This document shows positions 27,212 to 35,418 of a stretch of DNA of 64,000 nucleotides, piece after piece. The stretch's first letter is position 1, and every line of letters starts with the position of its first letter. Position numbers and translations under genes: made by a program. This stretch comes from Clostridiales bacterium (GTDB taxonomy: Bacteria > Bacillota > Clostridia > Peptostreptococcales > Anaerovoracaceae), in NCBI GenBank assembly GCA_009776955.1, contig WRMW01000003.1, positions 62,001 to 126,000 on the forward strand, given 5' to 3'. Under the pieces are notes generated by a model. That model did no database searches. It was not told the DNA's origin and was given only the letters and a program-made list of their open reading frames with translations.

Positions 27212-27252
27212 AAAAAAAATATTAAAGCGCTGTGGACAGACATCCACAGCGC
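27212..27252 (-). terminator. Leader terminator in front of glxB
   Basis: 10-bp perfect stem GCGCTGTGGA / TCCACAGCGC (27227-27236 and 27243-27252) with a 6-base loop. On the minus strand it runs into TTTAATATTTTTTTT. It separates the ANTAR gene from glxB and is followed within about 15 bp by the glxB ATG, so termination here would switch off the synthase/purine part of the array. Confidence 0.85.
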
Positions 27253-27312
27253 CTTTGCTGCTTGCATAGCTATATTACCGCATAAAGCTCATTCGTGCAA
27301 GAAATTTTTGAA
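27215..27312 (-). promoter_or_regulatory. glxB leader: ANTAR-type antiterminator hairpin, copy B
   Basis: The minus strand holds CAGC AAAGGC GCTG at 27247-27260, a 4-bp stem with an A1/G4 hexaloop. Its 3' arm overlaps the 5' arm of the terminator, so the two are mutually exclusive. The whole block, from the terminator through CTATGCAAGCAGCAAAGGC and further upstream, is shared with the pyrG leader at 2050-2165. The ANTAR protein gene ends only a few bases upstream. An ANTAR dimer would bind this RNA and let transcription continue; the first hairpin of the motif was not assigned. Confidence 0.75.
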
Positions 27313-27316
27313 GCTC

Positions 27317-27886
27317 TTAATTCTTATACGTCCTCAATATCCTTTCCGCAATCTCCCTCCTTGTGGCACGCATATCCATAGCCTGCTTTTCAATGCAGCG
27401 GTGCGCTTCTTGTTCGCTCATATTTTGATAAGAAATCAGCAGGCACTTCGCCCGGTCTACAATTCGTATATCCTCAATCTTCTGCTTAAGCTTGCTGTTT
27501 TCAACTTGCATCCGCTTCAGCTTGTTCTGTGCCGCCCCCGCGAGTTTTATCGCAGACCAAAAAAACGCCTTGTCCACTGGCTTTGGAACGGTCAGGACGC
27601 CATATTCTTCGCATGCAGAGGATACTGCATCGAAATACTCGTTTTTCACAATCAGAACGATCTGGGAAACGCCTTGGGACGCTACTCTCTGGGCAAATTC
27701 TATGCCAGATTCATCACGAAGCGGCGCATTGACGATCACAAGATCGAAGTCGCGCTCCAATAAAACCCGCCTCGCTTCGGAGCAAGACGACAAGGCCACA
27801 ATCTGGCCGATGGAGGCCGTGGTCAGCAAGTCCGTAAAATACGTTATGCCCTTGTCCGTACCGGAAACGATTAAAGCACTTTCCAT
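27317..27886 (-). CDS. ANTAR-domain transcription antiterminator with atypical receiver
   Basis: 189 residues. Residues 1-115 have a response-regulator fold, but the phospho-acceptor Asp is replaced (DFDLVIVNAPLRDESG, Asn at that position) and the N-terminal acidic pair is missing, so it is a pseudo-receiver. A short coiled coil (~125-140) leads to the C-terminal ANTAR three-helix domain (VDRAKCLLISYQNMSEQEAH), which binds RNA. Such proteins next to glnA are thought to sense nitrogen status, sometimes through contact with glutamine synthetase. The ATG directly follows the glnA stop, so the two are co-translated. Likely targets are the leaders at 27215-27312 and 2050-2165. Confidence 0.93.
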   Translation of the reverse strand: MESALIVSGTDKGITYFTDLLTTASIGQIVALSSCSEARRVLLERDFDLVIVNAPLRDESGIEFAQRVASQGVSQIVLIVKNEYFDAVSSACEEYGVLTVPKPVDKAFFWSAIKLAGAAQNKLKRMQVENSKLKQKIEDIRIVDRAKCLLISYQNMSEQEAHRCIEKQAMDMRATRREIAERILRTYKN

Positions 27887-29206
27887 CTATATCACGCTGA
27901 AGTATCTTTCCATATAAAACCCAGCCTTGTCTTCGGCGGCGGCAAAAGCGTAGGCCTCCTCTGATTTGACGGCAAGGTACTTCGCCAAGATCTCCTCGCC
28001 AAGCACGCCTTTAATAAAAGCGCTGTCTTTTGCGAGGCCAATGGCCTTGTCCAAGCTGTCCGGGAGAGGCATCAGCGTTCCTGCAACTCCTGCATCAATG
28101 TGATACAAGTCTGCGTCAACAGGGGCAGGCAGTGGCATATTGTTCTCTATCCCGTCAAGCCCTGCGGCTATTATCAGCGCAAAAGCAAGATATGGATTGA
28201 CAGACGGATCCGGCGAGCGCAATTCCATTCTGACCCTTTCCCCGATTGCGGCGGGAATCCTTATCAATTGCGAACGATTCTGGTGCGACCACGATACATA
28301 TTTCGGCGCTTCAAATTCGCCAAACCGCTCATATGAATTTGCAAGCGGGTTGAGGAACAATGTCATCTCGCACACCTTTGAGAGTATCCCCGCGATGAAG
28401 CTCTCCGCAATATTGGAGTGCCCTTCCTTTGCATTCCTGAAAACATTCAACCCGTTCTGGTCAAGGGAAATGTTCACATGCAGGCCGCTGCCCGCAGTAT
28501 CGCATATGGGCTTGGGCATAAACGATGCGTACAGGCCGTTCTGCATGGCGATGGCCTTGACGACAGCCTTGAAAGTCTGGAAATTGTCGGCGCATGACAG
28601 TGCATCGCCGAACCTGAAATCAATCTCGTTTTGCCCTGGCCCCTGCTCGTGATGCGAAGTTTCAGGCCTTAGCCCCATCTCTTCAAGCGTAAGGCATATG
28701 TCGCGACGGATATTCTCGCACTTATCTAGCGGCGAAATATCCAGATACCCGCCCTTATCGTATGTTATGCCGGTCGGCTCGCCGTCCTCATTTGTCCTGA
28801 AAAGATAGAATTCGCACTCCGCACCTATTTTGCAGACATAGCCCTTGCTCTCACATTGCTCCACGACCCTTTTCAATAAATATCTGCTGTCCTGCATAAA
28901 GGGCGAACCATCCGGATTCTTAATGTCACAAAAAAATCGTGCGACCCTGCCCGGGCCAGGTCGCCAAGGCAGCACCGTCAACGTTGCAGGGTCGGGGAAC
29001 AACAGCAGATCCGACTCTGTAACGTCGCGGAAACCGCGGATTGCGTGCGCGTCAAAAGAAACGCCGTTTTCAAACGCAGTCTGCAATTCATCCGCCATAA
29101 TCGAGATGTTTTTATGCTGCCCAAACAAATCGCAAAAGCTGAGCCGGATGAATTTGACATCGTTCTCCCTCGCAAAAGCAAGAACATCACACATTGTAGT
29201 ATTCAT
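27887..29206 (-). CDS. glnA: Glutamine synthetase type I
   Basis: 439 residues, the length of the Gram-positive GSI-alpha type without adenylylation insert. The beta-grasp N-terminus (VKFIRLSFCDLFGQHKN) is followed by the catalytic domain with the GAECEFYLF, HHEQGPGQNEIDFR and MPKPICDTAGSGLHVN segments. It makes glutamine from glutamate, ammonia and ATP. RBS AGGAGG lies upstream. It is the first gene of the 17-kb nitrogen/nucleotide array; its own promoter is at 29241-29269. A second, type III glutamine synthetase is at 39434-41533. Confidence 0.96.
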   Translation of the reverse strand: MNTTMCDVLAFARENDVKFIRLSFCDLFGQHKNISIMADELQTAFENGVSFDAHAIRGFRDVTESDLLLFPDPATLTVLPWRPGPGRVARFFCDIKNPDGSPFMQDSRYLLKRVVEQCESKGYVCKIGAECEFYLFRTNEDGEPTGITYDKGGYLDISPLDKCENIRRDICLTLEEMGLRPETSHHEQGPGQNEIDFRFGDALSCADNFQTFKAVVKAIAMQNGLYASFMPKPICDTAGSGLHVNISLDQNGLNVFRNAKEGHSNIAESFIAGILSKVCEMTLFLNPLANSYERFGEFEAPKYVSWSHQNRSQLIRIPAAIGERVRMELRSPDPSVNPYLAFALIIAAGLDGIENNMPLPAPVDADLYHIDAGVAGTLMPLPDSLDKAIGLAKDSAFIKGVLGEEILAKYLAVKSEEAYAFAAAEDKAGFYMERYFSVI

Positions 29207-29240
29207 AAATCATAGCCTCCTATCCTAATGCCAGACCACT

Positions 29241-29269
29241 ATTATAATGACACTTCGTTTCCAAGGCAA
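29241..29269 (-). promoter_or_regulatory. Predicted glnA promoter
   Basis: On the minus strand: TTGCCT (29264-29269), 17-bp spacer, perfect TATAAT (29241-29246), 35 bp upstream of the glnA ATG. No clear operator for GlnR or TnrA was recognised. Confidence 0.6.
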
Positions 29270-29271
29270 GC

Positions 29272-29310
29272 AAAAACCGTTGGGCATATTGTAATTCCAA
29301 CGGTTTTTTT
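29272..29310. terminator. Bidirectional terminator between the RhuM gene and glnA
   Basis: AAAAACCGTTGG pairs with CCAACGGTTTTTTT around a 13-base loop; both strands end in a T run. On the minus strand it closes the RhuM/SIR2 island before the glnA promoter. Confidence 0.8.
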
Positions 29311-29348
29311 GCCAACGTACACCGAAAAAGATGTCTCCTTTTGGTATT

Positions 29349-30362
29349 TCAACAATCGGCAGAACCCTTTAGCTCATCAATGCTATTCTCTTCGTTTTCA
29401 ATATCAAGTTTTGTAGTCTTGAGCCTTTGAGTGTTGAATATTGCATATTCAGCAAGGACTTTTCGTTCCATATCTGCACTTGAAACCTTTCCACCGCCTT
29501 GCAATATATTTCTTTTTCGGAAAGTTAGAAAAGCGTTAAGCGACGCTTCCCAGTCTTTCATATACATAGGAGTATGCTGACGCGCCATGTCCTCCGCATG
29601 ATCCAGAAACATCGTTACTATTCGATTCAGGTCTTCTAATTCAGTTTGTGATAAATAATTCTTAGCGATAGTTACATCATCTTGGCGAACAATGCTTCCG
29701 GCATATGTGGTCAATCCCATATTTTCTTTCTCCGAAGACGCACGACTTGTTATCAGCTCGGCGGCAGTCATGCCATGAACCGCATAGTGAAGCTTGTTTT
29801 GTACTGTGGCGAAAAAACTCTTTGTACTTTCGAGCCTTGAATCATAGTCAACGGACAGTGCATATATATCGCGTACCTTCTGATACAGTCGTTTTTCTGA
29901 AGCGCGAATATCTCTTATTCGCTCAAGTAATTCATCAAAATAATCTGCCCCAAATGGTTTGGGATTCTTTAGACGTGCGTCATTCACAGCAAAGCCCTTT
30001 TTCATATATTCCGACAATATCTCGGTCGCCCAATTTCTAAACTGAATACCAATGTGAGAACGTACACGATAGCCGATAGCAAGAATCATATCAAGACTAT
30101 AGTATTTCACCGAACGTTTAACTGCTCGGCTCCCCTCTGTTTGAACTTGTAAGTAATTCTTACATGTTGCCTGCTCTTCAAGTTCACCTTCTTTATAAAT
30201 ATTGCGGGTGTGCATTATAATGTTTTGAGGCGTGGTTTGGTAAAGCCTTGCTATCGATGCTTGCGATAACCAAACCATTTCATCAGAAAAATACGCATCT
30301 ACTTTTATATCGCCGCGTTCGGTCTTATATATTAATATTTCGCCCTTCTGAGTATCTTCCAT
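29349..30362 (-). CDS. RhuM-like (virulence RhuM family) protein
   Basis: 337 residues. The sequence runs from ILIYKTERGDIKVDAYF and MVWLSQASIARLYQTTPQNI (an N-terminal HTH-like module) to GYRVRSHIGIQFRNWATEIL and RIRDIRASEKRLYQKVRDIY, all typical of the RhuM family found on pathogenicity and defence islands. Biochemical function is not established. It begins 39 bp after the SIR2 partner gene on the same strand with its own RBS (AAAGGAA) and may be co-transcribed. Codon use is AT-rich compared with the glnA operon. Confidence 0.9.
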   Translation of the reverse strand: MEDTQKGEILIYKTERGDIKVDAYFSDEMVWLSQASIARLYQTTPQNIIMHTRNIYKEGELEEQATCKNYLQVQTEGSRAVKRSVKYYSLDMILAIGYRVRSHIGIQFRNWATEILSEYMKKGFAVNDARLKNPKPFGADYFDELLERIRDIRASEKRLYQKVRDIYALSVDYDSRLESTKSFFATVQNKLHYAVHGMTAAELITSRASSEKENMGLTTYAGSIVRQDDVTIAKNYLSQTELEDLNRIVTMFLDHAEDMARQHTPMYMKDWEASLNAFLTFRKRNILQGGGKVSSADMERKVLAEYAIFNTQRLKTTKLDIENEENSIDELKGSADC

Positions 30363-30401
30363 TCTGTAATTCCTTTCTATTCAATGCTTATATTTATAAA
30401 G

Positions 30402-32456
30402 TTAGATAGTAACCCCTGCATTTGTACAAGCAATATCAATTGTTGCTTTATGCTCTTCGGGTAATTTTTCTCGAATGACTTTTATATTCTCTATAAAAAA
30501 GCGATCTTTATTATTATCATAGCTTTTGATGATATATGATAATAGTGATGCAAACTCTTTCGGGTAATTTTCAATAAGTGTATCGCTTTGCGATTCTTCA
30601 ATACGGAAATGCCTCCAACCGTTATTCTTCTGAATAATTTTACGATCCGTTTTTATAATCATGCGAACTAAATTCTCAAATTTATCGCCAGATACTAATG
30701 CGAGCTTGACAATTCCCAAGAACTCATCATCTGATAGCTTTACCGGTTTGTTTCCTAATCTATCGAGTATATACTTCCCTAACCATTTCTCCCAGATCAT
30801 GTCGCCTTCCAAAAATTTTTCATCCGCATAGGTTCGACGCATACAATGAATTATTTCGGGTGAACTATTGCAATCCATAGCAATTTTCTCAAGCAATGCT
30901 GTACGTTCCTCTTGAGAAATGCTCGATCTTGAAAAAATGCTTGCGACAACCGCAATATATTTCATATGTAAATTCTTATCCGAAAAAGCTATATATACAT
31001 ATGGAAGTAAGTTGGCTATTGCAGCATACAAACCTTTCCCTAAAATTCTGTTATCATAATCGGGATTAAAGAAAAATCCTTGCCATGCAACCCAACTATT
31101 ATTCTTTTCTTTTACAGCTGAGTTGATAATTGGCATAAGCTTTTCTATCGCATATTCTTCATCATACCAAAACACATATCGTAGACTCATAAAAATTCGA
31201 AGAGTAGCGTATTTTGAAGCTTGGTTTTCTATTGATAGAACAGAGCAAAATATGGTCTTTATACTATCGGGAATACTCTTTTCACTTCCCTCGCTACTAT
31301 ATTTTCCAACGAGTTTGAGCAAAACATCAATCATGGAACAAGGCCAAAAATTCATACTCATAGTAGTCAATTCATTTCTTTCATCAAACTCTATATCATT
31401 AAAACTTGAATTGCGATTCTTCCATATCTTGATAAAGAGTTCTTCTATCTGACAAATGGTATCATTTTGAATGTTTTCTCTGCTGTTATCTATTACCTTC
31501 CCTATACCATAAATAATCCTGTTTAATTGATGATCTTCTATGTTTTCGTTGCAAACCAAGGAAAACAAACGTGGTAACAATACAATCATTGTATCTAAAT
31601 TTTGAGTTTCACCCATGACCTCAACAATTGCCATCTTTATAGCGATTTCATAGTTAGCCGCTTTTGTATTCCCAAACTCAACATCCCAAAGTTCGGAGAT
31701 TATTGAATTGTTTTCTTTCACCGCAGCGCTGATGGTCTTTAAGTATGGATTGTAAGTTGGATATGGATCTATACCATGTTCTTTTTCGTAGTCTGTCTCA
31801 ATAGTAAATAATTTATCAAGTGCTGACATAGAATTTGATTCGAAATCGGCAATAAAATCCAGAGGATCCATAGCAAAAGGTGCCGAGGGTACAATTCCTG
31901 CATGGCCTCTTCGTGATCGTGGCTTTGGACTTTCGACCCAAAGTTCGCACTGCTTATATTTATTTACTAAGGGAAGAAATGAATCCTTCCAATCAATTCT
32001 AATATCGCTTATCCAACAACATAATTCATATTGACTCCACGTATGCTCTTTTCCCTCTGAATCCACCCAACTGGGTTTTGATTGTACATATTCAACGAGT
32101 CTTTGCCTGACAAGATCAGAGGCGTTCACTAATTCCAAGATTAGCAAATCATACACTTCGAAATCAGCATTCAGTCCGAATTTATCCGGTAATAATATAT
32201 CGTTGTCTATCAACCAAATTACTTTCTCATCACTGCTCAACACTGTAGAGTTTTTTACTGCAATAACGCATAGTCTCAATAATACAGGGTGATTAGATTT
32301 CTTGAACTTCTCAATAAAGGATGCTCTGAGAGGCTCATCACATTCCAGTAAAATATCTCTGATGATTTTTATAACAGTATGTTTTTCATCGTCTTCAATC
32401 TCATCTGAAGCTATGTTATATATAAAATATGAATGATAATCGAAGTATCTCGTCAT
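30402..32456 (-). CDS. Large helical partner of the SIR2-like protein
   Basis: 684 residues, almost entirely predicted helical, HEAT-like in texture, no catalytic motif recognised. The ATG at 32456 overlaps the SIR2 stop as ATGA; the longer reading from a TTG at 32507 is less likely. From memory, the C-terminal region resembles the DUF4020-type tail found in single large SIR2 proteins, but this was not verified. If so, this is a two-gene version of a defence-associated sirtuin in which this protein would be the sensor or scaffold. The paired organisation, not the fold assignment, is what the sequence shows. Confidence 0.8.
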   Translation of the reverse strand: MTRYFDYHSYFIYNIASDEIEDDEKHTVIKIIRDILLECDEPLRASFIEKFKKSNHPVLLRLCVIAVKNSTVLSSDEKVIWLIDNDILLPDKFGLNADFEVYDLLILELVNASDLVRQRLVEYVQSKPSWVDSEGKEHTWSQYELCCWISDIRIDWKDSFLPLVNKYKQCELWVESPKPRSRRGHAGIVPSAPFAMDPLDFIADFESNSMSALDKLFTIETDYEKEHGIDPYPTYNPYLKTISAAVKENNSIISELWDVEFGNTKAANYEIAIKMAIVEVMGETQNLDTMIVLLPRLFSLVCNENIEDHQLNRIIYGIGKVIDNSRENIQNDTICQIEELFIKIWKNRNSSFNDIEFDERNELTTMSMNFWPCSMIDVLLKLVGKYSSEGSEKSIPDSIKTIFCSVLSIENQASKYATLRIFMSLRYVFWYDEEYAIEKLMPIINSAVKEKNNSWVAWQGFFFNPDYDNRILGKGLYAAIANLLPYVYIAFSDKNLHMKYIAVVASIFSRSSISQEERTALLEKIAMDCNSSPEIIHCMRRTYADEKFLEGDMIWEKWLGKYILDRLGNKPVKLSDDEFLGIVKLALVSGDKFENLVRMIIKTDRKIIQKNNGWRHFRIEESQSDTLIENYPKEFASLLSYIIKSYDNNKDRFFIENIKVIREKLPEEHKATIDIACTNAGVTI

Positions 32457-34093
32457 TGCTCTATCCCGAAGTAATTCAGCATCTTTTCCAAGTTCTGTGA
32501 AAAGCAAGCAACAATCTCTTCATAGCAATCGATATAAGATACATCTCGCTTATTCCACCATTCTTTTAAATACCAATCTACCATTGTCTCATCCCCTGCT
32601 GGAGTATATGGAACAATATCAAATTGGTCATATCCACCATCGCTGTGGAAGCGCCAACTTTTTTCAAGTTTTGGAATTGGAAACGCCAATTCTTCAAGAA
32701 TTGCTTTGACAAGCGACCAGTGTGAACGGATGCTGAGTTTTTCAAGATAATAAGCCAACTCTAGTTTATTAGAAAAACCACGTAGTCTACCGGCACATAA
32801 CAAGCAAAGCTTTTCTGATGCAACTTGAGAAATCTGTCCGTCTGCAATTATAGAAATAACATTTGTAATAAATCCTTCATTCCACTTGTGATGGGTCCTT
32901 GATAGTTTTCCAAAGCCAAAGGACACAGCCTCCTCATCTCCTATGCAAAAGCATACTTTAAGAAACCATTCTGTAACTATATTTGTTCTTGCATCATAGG
33001 CATCGACACCGAATACTGCTTGAATAATGTTATGGTCCCGAAGAACGTCGTCATTCTCAAGAAAATCATACCATTTATAATCATTAGCATTATCAAGAAA
33101 GTATTTAAGCGATTCATACGTGTCATCGCTAGTATCTAACAATACTTCGCGGATTAACGACATCTCATTATTTAGAAAATCTTGAGGTCCAGCAATTGCA
33201 ATACTCTTCAATTTATTTCGTTTATCACCAGGACTCATTTTTATATACTCAGATATTGCATATAGTATTCGAGGCACCTCACTATGTACATCTGGTTTAT
33301 GTGTTTTTCGATAATGTATCGTTCTTATCCCAAGTGTGTTCCATTTTGGATTACTTATATCGTGCGTCAATATGAAACGTTCACATTCGCCTAAACCTCT
33401 TGCGTGATATTTCATTAAAGGGTCATCGTGACTATAGCCGACAAACAATACAGTAAATTTCGAAAATAATTCTGTAAGAAATCTCGCACAATACTGTTTT
33501 GTCAGGTATGCCTCCCCAAAATCGCTGTCGGAGAAAATCATTTTCTCAGGTATACTAATACTTCCATGTAAATTTACAATTCCACGAAAATCACTTCCAT
33601 CCGGAAGTGCTGGCGCATCATAAACAAGAGGTTTTTCATATGATGCATATAGCAAATCGCACTCGAGTAATCTGTCTTGATTCGTTGTTACGATTCTTAC
33701 TGTTGGCGAGGCATTGGCTAAATCAACAATTGCTTTATGGGTGTTGTTTATTCTATTCTCTTCAAAAGCTGTTTTTAAGATATTAAAAATCTCATTGTGC
33801 AAAGTATTTCCGACATCGCCCATACTGTCTTTGATAATGCCCAAGATACCGTCGAGACCTAAGGAATCCTTTTCCCTTTTGTTCAGTTTTTTTCTACCTG
33901 GAGTCAAGAATCCCGAATGATTTGTATTTTGACAAATTTGCTTTACAAGATCTTCAAACGATGGAAGATACGATGGAGAAGCCATTGAAACACCAGCCCC
34001 AACAAAAAGTACTAGTCTGTCTTCTTCGATGGATTGAAGAATTTCACCCGGCAACTCCGTTTCTTCAGTTATCCAAAAGCCGAACCTTCCCAT
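32453..34093 (-). CDS. SIR2-like NADase-type protein
   Basis: 546 residues. Sirtuin-like motifs are intact: LFVGAGVSMASPS (NAD loop, GAGxS), IVTTNQDRLLE (catalytic-type Asn-x-Asp), VNLHGS (the general-base His) and LFVGYSHDDPLM. The C-terminal ~280 residues are helical and unrecognised. SIR2 domains of this class in bacterial defence systems deplete NAD+ on phage infection (established for Thoeris ThsA and DSR proteins). The ATG at 34093 follows AAGGA with a longish spacing. Coupled by ATGA to the next gene. Neighbours (RhuM, recombinase remnant, tRNA) support a defence island. Confidence 0.88.
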   Translation of the reverse strand: MGRFGFWITEETELPGEILQSIEEDRLVLFVGAGVSMASPSYLPSFEDLVKQICQNTNHSGFLTPGRKKLNKREKDSLGLDGILGIIKDSMGDVGNTLHNEIFNILKTAFEENRINNTHKAIVDLANASPTVRIVTTNQDRLLECDLLYASYEKPLVYDAPALPDGSDFRGIVNLHGSISIPEKMIFSDSDFGEAYLTKQYCARFLTELFSKFTVLFVGYSHDDPLMKYHARGLGECERFILTHDISNPKWNTLGIRTIHYRKTHKPDVHSEVPRILYAISEYIKMSPGDKRNKLKSIAIAGPQDFLNNEMSLIREVLLDTSDDTYESLKYFLDNANDYKWYDFLENDDVLRDHNIIQAVFGVDAYDARTNIVTEWFLKVCFCIGDEEAVSFGFGKLSRTHHKWNEGFITNVISIIADGQISQVASEKLCLLCAGRLRGFSNKLELAYYLEKLSIRSHWSLVKAILEELAFPIPKLEKSWRFHSDGGYDQFDIVPYTPAGDETMVDWYLKEWWNKRDVSYIDCYEEIVACFSQNLEKMLNYFGIEQ

Positions 34094-34173
34094 ATTCGAT
34101 ATCAATCCTTATTTATAAATATTCTTAGCATATTTGTTATGTTGTTGCTAGTTGTGTTGCTATCATTGTTTAA

Positions 34174-34398
34174 TTATATCGCAAACTTACGTTCTCTCGC
34201 AACCATTTTATTTTCCTTCATCCTCCATTCAGACTTGCCTGTTACAGTCTTGATATTATTTTTTTCAAGATAGCGTTTGATTCTGCGAACGCCGTATCCC
34301 TGCAAATACAGTTCGAACATCTTTCTGACGATTTCTGCTTCTTCTGGCAGAATAACAAGTTTGCCGTCCTTGTCTTTCGTATATCCAATAAGCGGCAT
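34174..34398 (-). pseudogene. Serine recombinase C-terminal fragment
   Basis: 74 residues beginning LIGYTKDKDGKLVILPEEA and continuing VRKMFELYLQGYGVRRIKRYL, which is the Recombinase domain that follows the catalytic domain in large serine integrases. The catalytic N-terminus and the zinc-ribbon/coiled-coil tail are missing. It is a remnant of the element that probably brought the SIR2/RhuM genes to this site beside the tRNA-Ser genes. Confidence 0.75.
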
Positions 34399-34517
34399 AA
34401 ATCGTGATAAGATACCGTATTCTTGGAGCTGATTGATTTTGTAATGATGTAGTTGATTTTTCCCCTTCCTTGTTAATATCTATGATTTTTAATCCTTTTT
34501 CCTGTCATTCCAATGAA

Positions 34518-34562
34518 AAAGCTACATTTTCAAGTATCATATCTCTCAAAAATGTAGCTTTC
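34518..34562 (-). terminator. Terminator after the tRNA-Ser pair
   Basis: GCTACATTTT and AAAATGTAGC form a 10-bp stem with a long AT-rich loop; on the minus strand the stem is followed by a T run. It lies just downstream of tRNA-Ser(GCT). Confidence 0.7.
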
Positions 34563-34566
34563 CACT

Positions 34567-34654
34567 TGGCGGAGAAGCGGGGACTCGAACCCCGGCGCCG
34601 TTGCCGACCTAACGGTTTAGCAAACCGTCCTCTTCACCACTTGAGTACTTCTCC
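34567..34654 (-). tRNA. tRNA-Ser(GCT)
   Basis: 88 nt including an encoded CCA end. Acceptor GGAGAAG pairs with CTTCTCC; the anticodon loop has GCT flanked by TT and AA; a long variable arm typical of serine tRNA and the GGTTCGAGTCC T-loop are present. Reads AGC/AGU codons. Confidence 0.96.
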
Positions 34655-34690
34655 ATAATGCTTGTCTTTTTTCCGGACTGCCAAGCACTT

Positions 34691-34779
34691 TGGCGGAGGG
34701 AGTGGGATTCGAACCCACGTGGGGTTGCCCCCTAACGGTTTTCAAGACCGCCCCGTTATGACCGCTTCGGTATCCCTCC
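34691..34779 (-). tRNA. tRNA-Ser(TGA)
   Basis: 89 nt with encoded CCA. Acceptor GGAGGGA pairs with TCCCTCC; anticodon TGA in a CTTGAAA loop; long variable arm; GGTTCGAATCC T-loop. Probably co-transcribed with tRNA-Ser(GCT) 36 bp downstream. Confidence 0.96.
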
Positions 34780-34884
34780 CCAGTCGATCCGCCTATTTTA
34801 TTCCGCATACACTAATATATATGCGATTTGCGGGCACGTCAACCTATCCGGCCAATTTTTTGCCGATTCCCTGTCGGGTTTTGC

Positions 34885-35397
34885 TTATCCGTTATCGACA
34901 AACTTTGCGGGTTTGAGATCCAGCCTCATAAAGATAGACGAATCTACAGGGCTGTTGTTGTATGAGGGGATTTCGTAAAAGCCGAACGACTTGTACAGGC
35001 TCATGGCTTCTTCAAGGGCGGGCAGCGTGTCAAGCAACATATGGGAAAACCCGATTTGGACTGCATCGCGAATAATTGTCTCGACCAATGCCTTTGCGAT
35101 TTTTTTGCCGCGATGGCCAGGTCTTACATAGAGACGTTTCAGCTCGCAATTCACTTTGCCGTCCAAGGGCTTTAGCGCTATGCAGCCGGCAGCTTGACCG
35201 TCCGAGAAGGCGATATAAAGGCGGCCGTCCGGCAGGCCGTATTTTGTCTCAAGGTCTTCTATCTCGGCATCATAATCCTGTATGTCAAGGTAGGTGCCGA
35301 AGCTGCTTTCGGCTTCGACCAAAAGCTCCGTATATTCTGCGAAAAGCTCTTTTATCTCTTTTGTATGGCGATATGCAAGTTTAATTTCGAGTGACAT
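34885..35397 (-). CDS. GNAT-family N-acetyltransferase
   Basis: 170 residues. Motif A of the GNAT fold is visible as LYVRPGHRGKKIAKALV, the acetyl-CoA pyrophosphate loop, with the preceding beta strand AAGCIALKPL and the C-terminal LYKSFGF segment. Substrate unknown; small GNATs of this type acetylate amino groups of small molecules or proteins. It stands alone between the tRNA-Ser genes and the bactofilin gene, 21 bp after the latter, so it may be the third gene of the DUF4004-bactofilin unit. Confidence 0.88.
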   Translation of the reverse strand: MSLEIKLAYRHTKEIKELFAEYTELLVEAESSFGTYLDIQDYDAEIEDLETKYGLPDGRLYIAFSDGQAAGCIALKPLDGKVNCELKRLYVRPGHRGKKIAKALVETIIRDAVQIGFSHMLLDTLPALEEAMSLYKSFGFYEIPSYNNSPVDSSIFMRLDLKPAKFVDNG

Positions 35398-35418
35398 GGC
35401 ATTCTCCTTTTTGCCGCC

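Noticed and set aside
32453-32507. Frameshift joining the SIR2 gene and the 684-residue gene into one large sirtuin
   Set aside because: The clean ATGA stop/start overlap is typical of coupled separate genes; no need to assume a frameshift, although relatives with one chain may exist.
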